Positions 1 through 5,061 of a stretch of 8,649 nucleotides of DNA are shown piece after piece. Under the pieces are notes generated by a model. The model was not told the origin of the DNA and did no database searches. It was given only the letters and a program-made list of their open reading frames with translations. Location of the stretch: the NCBI GenBank assembly GCA_012839015.1, contig DUOF01000133.1, positions 1-8,649 of the forward strand, written 5' to 3'. Source of the DNA: a bacterium. Lineage in GTDB: Bacteria > Bacillota_I > Bacilli_A > RFN20 > DUOF01. The position numbers were made by a program, and so were the translations under genes. Numbering within the stretch: position 1 is the first letter of the stretch; each line of letters opens with the position of its first letter.

Positions 1-339
1 TATTTAAATGGTGTTAGGACTACTAACACCAGAAGTCTTAATAAGTTCTTAAATGGTGAAATAACTCACATTGAAGAAGTGATTGGTAATAAGGAGTATG
101 AGTTTGAATATATTATGTTGAGACTTAGATTAGAAGAGGGTATAGACTTAGATGAATATAATAGTATCTTTAAGGAAAACTTTATAGAGAAGTTTCAAGA
201 ACCGATCAACAAACTAGTTAGCGAAAAATTATTATTAGTCGATGAAAAGAGAGTTAAAGCAAGCTATGAGGGGTTTATGTTACTAAACAAGGTGATATTA
301 GAAATAGTAGACAATATTGACAAGGTATCTAACGCTTGA
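1..339 (+). CDS. hemW: HemW, radical-SAM heme chaperone (C-terminal part, 5' end outside window)
   Basis: The frame is open from base 1, so the gene enters from outside; 112 residues and a TGA stop are visible. An ATG at 79 is internal and should not be taken as the start. The visible part matches the HemW C-terminal domain: an acidic EYEFEYIMLRLRLEEGIDL stretch (the family's 'E-x-x-M-L-x-L-R-L-x-x-G' pattern), then a winged-helix-like end with a 'LVSEKLLLVDEKRVKASYEGFMLLN' type pattern (about residues 75-100 of the fragment). HemW proteins are usually about 370-380 aa, so roughly 70% is missing, including the radical-SAM CxxxCxxC cluster. The family is related to HemN but is thought to bind and deliver heme rather than oxidise coproporphyrinogen. 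Function is assigned by family resemblance only. No terminator is visible after the stop. Confidence 0.8.
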   Translation, partial: YLNGVRTTNTRSLNKFLNGEITHIEEVIGNKEYEFEYIMLRLRLEEGIDLDEYNSIFKENFIEKFQEPINKLVSEKLLLVDEKRVKASYEGFMLLNKVILEIVDNIDKVSNA

Positions 340-350
340 ATCATAAACCG

Positions 351-379
351 TTGCAACACTATGCTTAAAGGGCTATAAT
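351..379 (+). promoter_or_regulatory. Sigma-A type promoter of the YwaF-like gene
   Basis: TTGCAA (351-356) and a perfect TATAAT (374-379) are separated by 17 bp. The predicted start of transcription is near 386, leaving a leader of about 18 nt before the ATG at 404. A strong GGAGG at 392-396 sits 7 nt ahead of that ATG. This separates the gene from hemW. Confidence 0.75.
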
Positions 380-403
380 TAAAATTGTTTTGGAGGTATT
401 TAT

Positions 404-1270
404 ATGACAGTTGAGTTTTTCAATGGATTTTATTTTATGTATGTAATCTTAGGGGTAGCTACTTTCCTTGGATTATACTTTTTTCTTAGGAATAAGAGTT
501 TTAGGTTTAAGAAAAATGCAGTCGGGATTATCTTATTATTAAACTTAGTTTTACACTTTTTAAAGTTAAACTTTGCTCCTTACTCCTTAAATCCAGATAA
601 AGCTATGAGAGATGTTTGGTTTATTAATGTTTGTGCGATGAGTGTAGTTACTTTTCCTCTTTATTATTATATTAAGAGTAAGAGTGCTAAAGACTTTATG
701 TTCTATTTAGGTGTTATTAGTGGCTTTTTAGCCTTCCTAATACCTACGGAGGCTCTAGGTGAGAATCCGTTCCTATTTGATGTTATTAGATTCTACATTT
801 GTCATTTTATAATCATCGCTGGTCCTTTACTGATGATAGTCCTTGGAATACATAAATTAGATTATAAAAGAATTCCTAAAGTGCCTTTATACATGGCTTT
901 AACACTAATACTAATTGCTTTCCAACAAGTATTACAATATGAACTAGGAATAATAAACTTAAGGAGTACTGATTTCTTTGAACACAAGGTTCATAATCCT
1001 TCTCTAATCTGGGGTCCTAGTAGTGAACTAGCAGTACTATTTACTATTTTCACTCCTAACTTTATGAAGGTCGTTCCATATGGGGAGTTCATCGGACAAG
1101 ATAAATACTGGCCATTCTTCTATATGTTGCCAGGAGTTCTAGTTTATTTCACAGTTTTACCTTTGTTAATTTCTTTGCCTTGGCAATACAAACAAATAAA
1201 GATTGATGTAAAAAACACCTATTTATTCGTTAAGGATAAAACTAAGAAAGTTATTAAGGCTAGAACTTAG
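404..1270 (+). CDS. YwaF/TIGR02206-family (TMEM164-like) integral membrane protein
   Basis: A 288-residue polytopic protein with about seven hydrophobic segments (roughly 9-28, 38-57, 72-90, 98-115, 127-149, 160-180, 237-259) and a basic C-terminal tail (KxxKKVIKAR). The length and seven-helix pattern fit the YwaF/TP0381 family (TIGR02206). That family is related to eukaryotic TMEM164, reported as a phospholipid acyltransferase with an essential Cys and His. A possible equivalent pair is visible here: Cys77 in the third helix (FINVCAMS) and His134 in the fifth (RFYICHFIIIAGP). The start is fixed by GGAGG 7 nt upstream and a promoter at 351-379. The next gene, for an RDD membrane protein, follows after 47 nt. 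Family membership is moderately sure; substrate and enzymatic activity are inference, because bacterial members are uncharacterised as far as I know. Confidence 0.65.
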   Translation: MTVEFFNGFYFMYVILGVATFLGLYFFLRNKSFRFKKNAVGIILLLNLVLHFLKLNFAPYSLNPDKAMRDVWFINVCAMSVVTFPLYYYIKSKSAKDFMFYLGVISGFLAFLIPTEALGENPFLFDVIRFYICHFIIIAGPLLMIVLGIHKLDYKRIPKVPLYMALTLILIAFQQVLQYELGIINLRSTDFFEHKVHNPSLIWGPSSELAVLFTIFTPNFMKVVPYGEFIGQDKYWPFFYMLPGVLVYFTVLPLLISLPWQYKQIKIDVKNTYLFVKDKTKKVIKART

Positions 1271-1287
1271 TTTTAATATTAACCATT

Positions 1288-1296
1288 TGATAGAAT
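1288..1296 (+). promoter_or_regulatory. Possible extended -10 promoter of the RDD gene
   Basis: TGA followed by TAGAAT fits a TGN-extended -10 box (TGN at 1288-1290, hexamer 1291-1296). No convincing -35 lies 16-18 bp upstream. Transcription would begin near 1303, directly before the AAGGGGG RBS at 1304-1310. Read-through from the gene upstream is equally possible, since no terminator lies between them. Confidence 0.35.
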
Positions 1297-1317
1297 AATA
1301 ATGAAGGGGGTAATAGT

Positions 1318-1767
1318 ATGAGAATGATGTTGCATGAAAAAAGAGTTTTTGCAACTCTTATAGATGCCGCCTTTGTCGGGGTTATTTCTTTAACCCTTGC
1401 CATAATCATCGGTCCTTCAATAAAAGGGACAATACTAGATCTTGAGCGCTTAATCTTCTTTCTATATGTAGGGAATATGGCGGTCTATCAAATACTTTCA
1501 ATCTTAATTTTTAAAAACAAAACATTAGGAATGTATTTGATGGGGACCAGGGTTTATTCGCAAACATGGGGTAACATGAGTGTGAGGCAAACAATACTAC
1601 GATCAATAACTTCTGCGATACCAATACTAATTCTAGTTAACTTAATTTATGTGTTTATTAATAGAGATGGTAGAACTATTTATGACGCTGTTAGTAATAG
1701 TATGGTAGTAGAGAGCAATGAAAACTATCAGGTGAAACCAAAACCCAGGAATACCCCATTTAATTAG
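1318..1767 (+). CDS. RDD-family membrane protein
   Basis: A 149-residue protein with three hydrophobic segments (about 11-32, 46-64 and 97-115), as in the RDD family. The signature residues are present: Arg9 and Asp16 in helix 1 (RVFATLIDAAFV), the 'T-L-G-x-x-L-x-G-x-R-V' loop at 69-79, Arg90/Arg95 ahead of helix 3, and the closing 'IYDAVSNSMVV' with Asp123. The start at 1318 has a strong AAGGGGG SD at 7 nt. The C-terminal tail is polar and proline/lysine rich. RDD proteins are mostly of unknown role; some members have been linked to ion or compatible-solute transport, but nothing here indicates a substrate. Its stop codon lies inside a 12-bp inverted repeat (1757-1787). It follows the YwaF-like gene on the same strand, which is weak evidence of a shared envelope role. 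Confidence 0.8.
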   Translation: MRMMLHEKRVFATLIDAAFVGVISLTLAIIIGPSIKGTILDLERLIFFLYVGNMAVYQILSILIFKNKTLGMYLMGTRVYSQTWGNMSVRQTILRSITSAIPILILVNLIYVFINRDGRTIYDAVSNSMVVESNENYQVKPKPRNTPFN

Positions 1768-1787
1768 TTGCAATGACTAATTAAATG
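1757..1787. repeat. 12-bp perfect inverted repeat spanning the RDD stop codon
   Basis: Arms CATTTAATTAGT (1757-1768) and ACTAATTAAATG (1776-1787) are perfectly complementary around a 7-nt loop (TGCAATG). The stem is almost all A/T and is followed by TTGTATATTATTT rather than a clean T-run, so it is at best a weak terminator for the RDD gene. The loop and right arm also hold the -35 and spacer of the rpsO promoter, so the element may be a binding site or a hairpin that insulates rpsO. Confidence 0.55.
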
Positions 1788-1796
1788 TTGTATATT
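1768..1796 (+). promoter_or_regulatory. Promoter of rpsO
   Basis: TTGCAA (1768-1773) and TATATT (1791-1796) are separated by 17 bp. The -35 hexamer is identical to that at 351. The predicted transcript start near 1803 gives a leader of about 76 nt, much longer than for other genes here. Confidence 0.6.
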
Positions 1797-1802
1797 ATTT
1801 AT

Positions 1803-1878
1803 GCGACTTCTTCTAGGTTATAAAGATACTCCGTTTTATTACTTGGATGAGGTTAAGGAAAAATAAGGAGGAAAAATT
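1803..1878 (+). promoter_or_regulatory. Long 5' leader of rpsO (candidate S15 autoregulatory region)
   Basis: About 76 nt lie between the predicted transcript start and the rpsO ATG, ending in a strong GGAGG (1867-1871) 7 nt before the start. Ribosomal protein S15 represses its own mRNA through leader structures in several bacteria, with non-homologous RNA folds in different phyla. I see a CTCC (1831-1834) that could pair with the GGAG of the SD, and a weak bulged pairing with GGATGAG, but no long stem. The regulatory role is inferred from length and the known behaviour of rpsO. Confidence 0.3.
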
Positions 1879-2148
1879 ATGACTATTAGTAAAGAACAAG
1901 TTCTTGAACTTACTAAGACTTATGGTGAGAATGAAAAGGATACTGGAAACCCTTCAGTACAAGTAGCTATTTTAACTACTAGGATCAATGCCTTAACAGG
2001 ACATTTAAAGATTCATCCAAAAGACAACCATTCTCGTAGAGGATTACTTCTTCTAGTTGGTAAACGTCGTAGATTACTAGACTATATCAAAGAAAATGAT
2101 GCTCAAAAGTACTTAGATTTAATTGCAAAACTTAATATTAGAAAATAA
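1879..2148 (+). CDS. rpsO: 30S ribosomal protein S15
   Basis: An 89-residue protein, the same length as typical bacterial S15. Highly conserved family blocks are visible: DTGNPSVQVAILTTRI (about 21-36), LTGHLKIHPKDNHSRRGLL (39-57), LVGKRRRLLDYI (59-70) and a C-terminal KYLDLIAKLNIRK. S15 is a primary binder of 16S rRNA helices 20-22 and nucleates assembly of the 30S platform; the H-x-K-D-x-H-S-R-R block is part of the rRNA contact surface. The start is set by GGAGG at 7 nt. The gene is a monocistronic unit with its own promoter (1768-1796) and terminator (2147-2175). The usual Bacillota neighbours ribF/truB upstream and pnp downstream are not next to it. Confidence 0.98.
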   Translation: MTISKEQVLELTKTYGENEKDTGNPSVQVAILTTRINALTGHLKIHPKDNHSRRGLLLLVGKRRRLLDYIKENDAQKYLDLIAKLNIRK

Positions 2149-2175
2149 GGATACCTAAAGGTATTCTTTTTTCTT
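2147..2175 (+). terminator. Intrinsic terminator of rpsO
   Basis: Stem GGATACC (2149-2155) / GGTATTC (2160-2166) has one G-U pair and a TAAA loop. It can extend by the two A's of the stop codon and is followed by TTTTTT. The hairpin starts within the rpsO stop codon, so there is no 3' UTR to spare. Confidence 0.85.
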
Positions 2176-2181
2176 ATAAAA

Positions 2182-2201
2182 CAGTTAACATAAGTTAACT
2201 G
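2182..2201. promoter_or_regulatory. 20-bp palindrome over the -35 of the PH-domain gene (operator candidate)
   Basis: Arms CAGTTAAC (2182-2189) and GTTAACTG (2194-2201) are perfect inverted repeats with a 4-bp ATAA centre. The right arm covers the -35 hexamer TTAACT (2195-2200). Size and symmetry fit a dimeric repressor site. It lies clear of the rpsO terminator and is not followed by a T-run, so it is not itself a terminator. No regulator gene lies in the window. Confidence 0.5.
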
Positions 2202-2223
2202 ATGATTAAAGTTCTAGTATAAT
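2195..2223 (+). promoter_or_regulatory. Promoter of the PH-domain membrane protein gene
   Basis: TTAACT (2195-2200) and a perfect TATAAT (2218-2223) have a 17-bp spacer. Transcription should begin around 2230, which decides the start codon of the following gene in favour of 2245. Confidence 0.7.
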
Positions 2224-2244
2224 ATATTTATGGGGGTAAACAGT

Positions 2245-2778
2245 ATGAAGAGAATGTTTGAAGAAGTTTTAGATAAGGATGAAGAGGTTATTAAGGTTTT
2301 TGAACCTAATAAAACCAAATTATATTTTGCATCATTCTTTATTTATTTTGTATCGGTTATATGGATGTTTGGAGTAGCGGTTGCTGGGATTGTATCGGAA
2401 ACGACTAACTATTTACCATATTTACTATTAGCTGCTAGTATATTTGCAGCCATAACTATAATAGTATTTATCTTTGTAAGAATTTACTATAACAATCTAT
2501 TCTATGCTTACACGAATAAAAGAATAATTATTAGAAAAGGTATACTAGGGGTTGATTATAAAGCATTAGATATGAAAACTATCGGGGCAGTAAATGTTTA
2601 TGTAAGCCCATTAGATAAACTACTTAAAAGAAACACGGGTACGATTATGTTTGGCAGTATGTCAAGTCCAATCCAATCATATAATGGCTCTGCTGGAGCC
2701 GCATATAAATTCACCCATATAGTAGATCCATATAGTACTTATAGGGAAATAAAAAGTAAGATTGATGAGTTTAAATAA
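2245..2778 (+). CDS. Membrane protein with bacterial PH (bPH2-type) domain
   Basis: A 177-residue protein. After a charged, acidic N-terminus (MKRMFEEVLDKDEEVI) come two long hydrophobic segments (about 25-50 and 56-80), then a domain resembling bacterial PH domains of the YdbS/YdbT type. The 'Y-A-Y-T-N-K-R-I-I-I-R-x-G-I-L-G' start at about 87-102, the 'M-K-T-I-G-A-V-N-V' strand and the 'L-L-K-R-N-T-G-T-I-M-F-G' strand are the recognisable parts. The ATG at 2230 coincides with the predicted transcript start and lacks an SD; the ATG at 2245 has GGGGGT (2232-2237) 7 nt upstream, so 2245 is the start. The PH domain should face the cytoplasm. Role unknown; family members are found in envelope and stress contexts. 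It is a single-gene unit with its own promoter, palindrome and terminator. Confidence 0.75.
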   Translation: MKRMFEEVLDKDEEVIKVFEPNKTKLYFASFFIYFVSVIWMFGVAVAGIVSETTNYLPYLLLAASIFAAITIIVFIFVRIYYNNLFYAYTNKRIIIRKGILGVDYKALDMKTIGAVNVYVSPLDKLLKRNTGTIMFGSMSSPIQSYNGSAGAAYKFTHIVDPYSTYREIKSKIDEFK

Positions 2779-2790
2779 GACTTAGAAAGT

Positions 2791-2811
2791 AAAGAGGCTA
2801 TGCCTCTTTTT
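2791..2811 (+). terminator. Intrinsic terminator after the PH-domain gene
   Basis: AAAGAGGC (2791-2798) and GCCTCTTT (2802-2809) form an 8-bp stem with a TAT loop, ending in a run of five T's (2807-2811). The A-rich left arm could let it work weakly in the opposite direction, but no minus-strand gene ends here. Confidence 0.85.
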
Positions 2812-2872
2812 CATTCTTATAAACATAACTAAACAGATTATGTCATCAACAGATACATTTCTTATTATTTTC

Positions 2873-2901
2873 TTAATATTATTTTGTATTTGTGGTAAAA
2901 T
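2873..2901 (+). promoter_or_regulatory. Promoter of the nusB-xseA-xseB-dxs operon
   Basis: TTAATA (2873-2878), a 17-bp spacer and TAAAAT (2896-2901) preceded by TGG, an extended -10. The predicted start near 2908 gives a leader of about 20 nt. No other good promoter is seen up to the end of dxs. Confidence 0.6.
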
Positions 2902-2927
2902 CTAACGGTAAAGGTAGGTATTAACAA

Positions 2928-3332
2928 ATGAAATATTCTAGAAACAAATTACAAGAATTAACGATGTTATGTATATATCAATATTTGTTTTATTATAATG
3001 ATCAAAATAGACCCTCTCTTGTAGAGATTATTAAAGGAGTTACTGATTTAGAAGTATCAGAACTAGATCCTTTTGCCTCTAAATTAATTAAGATTACTAT
3101 TGAAAATGCTGACAGCAGTGTTAAAACTATTTCAGGTCACTTAACTGATTGGAAGTTTGATAGACTTAATTTAGTAGAACAGGCTATTTTGCTAACTAGC
3201 TATAGTCAGTTTAAATACATGGAACAACCAAAACAAGTAGTGATAAACGTAGCTATTGAACTAGCTAAAAAATATTGTGATGATAACTCTTATAAGTTTA
3301 TAAACGGAGTTTTGGACAAATGTCTAGTGTAA
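2928..3332 (+). CDS. nusB: Transcription antitermination factor NusB
   Basis: A 134-residue, mostly helical protein matching NusB in length and pattern. The C-terminal half is clearest: 'D-W-K-F-D-R-L-N-L-V-E-Q-A-I-L-L' (about 82-97, the family W-x-x-x-R-L block) and 'PKQVVINVAIELAKKY', 'NSYKFINGVLDK' at the end. NusB pairs with S10 (NusE) on boxA RNA to promote antitermination of rRNA operons and rRNA maturation. The SD is modest (AAGG within 2911-2918, about 10 nt from the ATG). It heads the operon, and its last 13 nt overlap the xseA start, so the two are translationally coupled. The N-terminal third is divergent (for example LCIYQYLFYYN where many NusB proteins have an Ala-rich segment), but the overall assignment is firm. 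Confidence 0.9.
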   Translation: MKYSRNKLQELTMLCIYQYLFYYNDQNRPSLVEIIKGVTDLEVSELDPFASKLIKITIENADSSVKTISGHLTDWKFDRLNLVEQAILLTSYSQFKYMEQPKQVVINVAIELAKKYCDDNSYKFINGVLDKCLV

Positions 3333-4603
3333 ACAAAAATGTAAAAATTATTAGTGTCAGTGCTCTAAATAATTATTTAAAGAGTGTGCTAGAGAGTGAT
3401 TTTTATTTAAAAAACTTACTTATTAAAGGTGAAATATCTAACTATAAACATCATAGTTCAGGTCACCTTTATTTTACTTTAAAAGATGAAACTAGTAGGG
3501 TAAATTGTGTTATGTTTAGAACTAGCGCTAGTAAGCTTAAGTTCTCCCTAGAAGATGGAATGAAAATTATTTTAACTGGCTCAATCGGAGTCTATGCTCC
3601 TAATGGGGCATACCAAATATATGTCCAAGAGATTGAAAAGGATGGTCTAGGTAATTTGTACCTAGAACTAGAGAAACTAAAGAAGAAACTAGAAGAAGAG
3701 GGACTCTTTGATGAGTCTCATAAAAAGCCCCTACCAAAGTATCCACTTCATATTGGTGTAATAAGTGCCAAAGAAGGTGCTGCTATTCAAGATATTCTTA
3801 CTACCATAGAGAGAAGATGGCCAATAGCAAAGGTTAGCCTTTTTTCAAGTCTAGTGCAGGGTGAAAACGCTAGTGCTTCTGTAATCGAAGCACTAAATAA
3901 GGCTAGTACTAGTGATATTGATGTTATGATACTTAGTAGAGGTGGAGGCTCAATTGAGGACCTATGGCCATTTAATAATGAGGAGTTAGCCAGGGTCATC
4001 TACAACTACAAAATTCCAATCATAAGTGCGATCGGACATGAGATAGATTTTACTATCGCTGAATTTGTTAGTGATAAAAGAGCACCAACTCCCACTGCAG
4101 CAGCAGAGTTAGCAACCCCTAACATCGTAGAAGTTAATAAAATTATTAGGGATAATAAAAATTATTTAGACCGACTAATGAAAAGATACTTAGAAGATAA
4201 GTATAAAGATTTATCTATATTACAAAAAGATTTAGATGTTAACACATATAAAAGTTATCTAGATAATAAACGCTTGGCATTTACTAACTTAAAGGATAAA
4301 TTCTTAAATTATCAAAATAACCTAATAAAAGAGAATGAAAGAAAAATAGATAATCATAAAGAAAAACTGATACTAGGTATTAATAATTATCTTGTTAACT
4401 TAAATAATTCCTTTAATCGAAGTATCGATAAACTAGATGCTCTAAGTCCCCTTAAAGTATTAAAAAGGGGATATGCATCTGTTAAAATAAGTAATAAGAT
4501 AGTAGTAGACATTAATAGTATTAATATAGATGACATAGTAAATGTCAGAGTAGATAAAGGTAGCTTTAAAGCTAAAGTATTAGAAAAAGGAAAGGATGAA
4601 TAA
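3320..4603 (+). CDS. xseA: Exodeoxyribonuclease VII large subunit
   Basis: A 427-residue protein, a little shorter than the roughly 445-455 aa usual for Gram-positive XseA. An N-terminal OB-fold DNA-binding domain (about 8-105, with 'L-I-K-G-E-I-S-N-Y-K' and 'S-G-H-L-Y-F-T-L-K-D') is followed by the nuclease domain. Hallmarks there are RGGGSIEDLWPFN (207-219), the catalytic GHEIDFTI (239-246) and RAPTPTAAAE (254-263). Next come a long Lys/Asn-rich coiled-coil region (about 275-375) and the terminal 'S-P-L-x-V-L-K-R-G-Y-A' motif (about 376-388). With several XseB subunits it forms ExoVII, which degrades single-stranded DNA to oligonucleotides in both directions and processes crosslinks. The ATG overlaps nusB by 13 nt; xseB begins at the xseA stop. 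Confidence 0.97.
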   Translation: MSSVNKNVKIISVSALNNYLKSVLESDFYLKNLLIKGEISNYKHHSSGHLYFTLKDETSRVNCVMFRTSASKLKFSLEDGMKIILTGSIGVYAPNGAYQIYVQEIEKDGLGNLYLELEKLKKKLEEEGLFDESHKKPLPKYPLHIGVISAKEGAAIQDILTTIERRWPIAKVSLFSSLVQGENASASVIEALNKASTSDIDVMILSRGGGSIEDLWPFNNEELARVIYNYKIPIISAIGHEIDFTIAEFVSDKRAPTPTAAAELATPNIVEVNKIIRDNKNYLDRLMKRYLEDKYKDLSILQKDLDVNTYKSYLDNKRLAFTNLKDKFLNYQNNLIKENERKIDNHKEKLILGINNYLVNLNNSFNRSIDKLDALSPLKVLKRGYASVKISNKIVVDINSINIDDIVNVRVDKGSFKAKVLEKGKDE

Positions 4604-4604
4604 G

Positions 4605-4799
4605 ATGAGTGAGAAAGAAACTACTTTTGAAGAAAAGTTAAACCGCTTACAAGAGATTGTAAGAAGTTTAGAAACAGGAAGTTTATCCTTAGAAGAATCT
4701 TTAAGTGTATTTGAAGAAGGAATTAAACTTACTAAAGAGTTAGAAAACAAACTAAAAGAAGCAGAGGAAAAGGTATTAAGTATTAACAAGGAAGATTAA
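4605..4799 (+). CDS. xseB: Exodeoxyribonuclease VII small subunit
   Basis: A 64-residue acidic helical protein with the XseB pattern: 'F-E-E-K-L-N-R-L-Q-E-I-V-R-S-L-E-T-G-S-L-S-L-E-E-S-L-x-x-F-E-E-G' (spread over about residues 6-38) and then 'L-x-x-K-L-K-E-A-E-E-K-V'. Several copies coil around the stalk of XseA. Two starts are possible: ATG 4596 (67 aa, overlapping the xseA end, SD only about 4-5 nt away) and ATG 4605 (AAAGGA at 4591-4596, 8 nt away). I prefer 4605 on spacing and because MSEKE-type N-termini are usual. The stop is 1 nt before the dxs ATG. Confidence 0.93.
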   Translation: MSEKETTFEEKLNRLQEIVRSLETGSLSLEESLSVFEEGIKLTKELENKLKEAEEKVLSINKED

Positions 4800-4800
4800 T

Positions 4801-5061
4801 ATGTTTAACAATATTAATCTTACTAAGGATCTAAAAAGTTTAAATCTTGAAGATCTAAAGTTTTTGTGTACAAATATAAGAGAAGAGATAATAACAGCAG
4901 TATTCAAAAACGGGGGACATTTATCTAGTAACCTTGGTGTTGTAGAACTAACTGTTATGATTCATTATCTTTTTGATTTGCCTAAAGATAAATTACTTTT
5001 TGATGTTGGACATCAATGTTACACTCATAAATTATTAACCGGTAGATCCTTGAAAAACTAA
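4801..5061 (+). CDS. dxs: dxs 5' fragment (N-terminal 86 residues)
   Basis: The part of Dxs readable from the true start. It carries the substrate/ThDP histidines in GGHLSS and GHQCYTH but ends four residues after the TGR motif with a non-homologous SLKN tail. It has its own SD and would be translated from the operon mRNA, but alone it lacks the ThDP diphosphate-binding loop and cannot be active. Confidence 0.75.
   Translation: MFNNINLTKDLKSLNLEDLKFLCTNIREEIITAVFKNGGHLSSNLGVVELTVMIHYLFDLPKDKLLFDVGHQCYTHKLLTGRSLKN

Noticed and set aside
79..339. Treating the ATG at 79 as the start of a small 86-residue gene.
   Set aside because: The frame is open to base 1 and HemW-like sequence continues upstream of 79, so the ATG is internal.
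337..378. Reading TGA as tryptophan (Mycoplasma/Spiroplasma code), which would extend hemW by about 13 residues.
   Set aside because: None of the other genes has an in-frame TGA and TGG serves for Trp; the extension would also run into the TATAAT promoter element.
1801..1866. A 21-codon open frame (starting MRLLLGYKD) directly before the rpsO SD, like a leader peptide.
   Set aside because: No SD in front of it, its ATG lies at or before the predicted transcript start, and a run of this length is not rare by chance.
3787..3999. Minus-strand open frame inside xseA.
   Set aside because: Lies opposite strongly conserved XseA motifs (RGGGS-EDLW), with no SD and no recognisable protein.
4580..4789. 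Minus-strand open frame opposite xseB.
   Set aside because: Serine/phenylalanine-rich shadow of a Lys/Glu-rich coding strand; covers nearly the whole of xseB.
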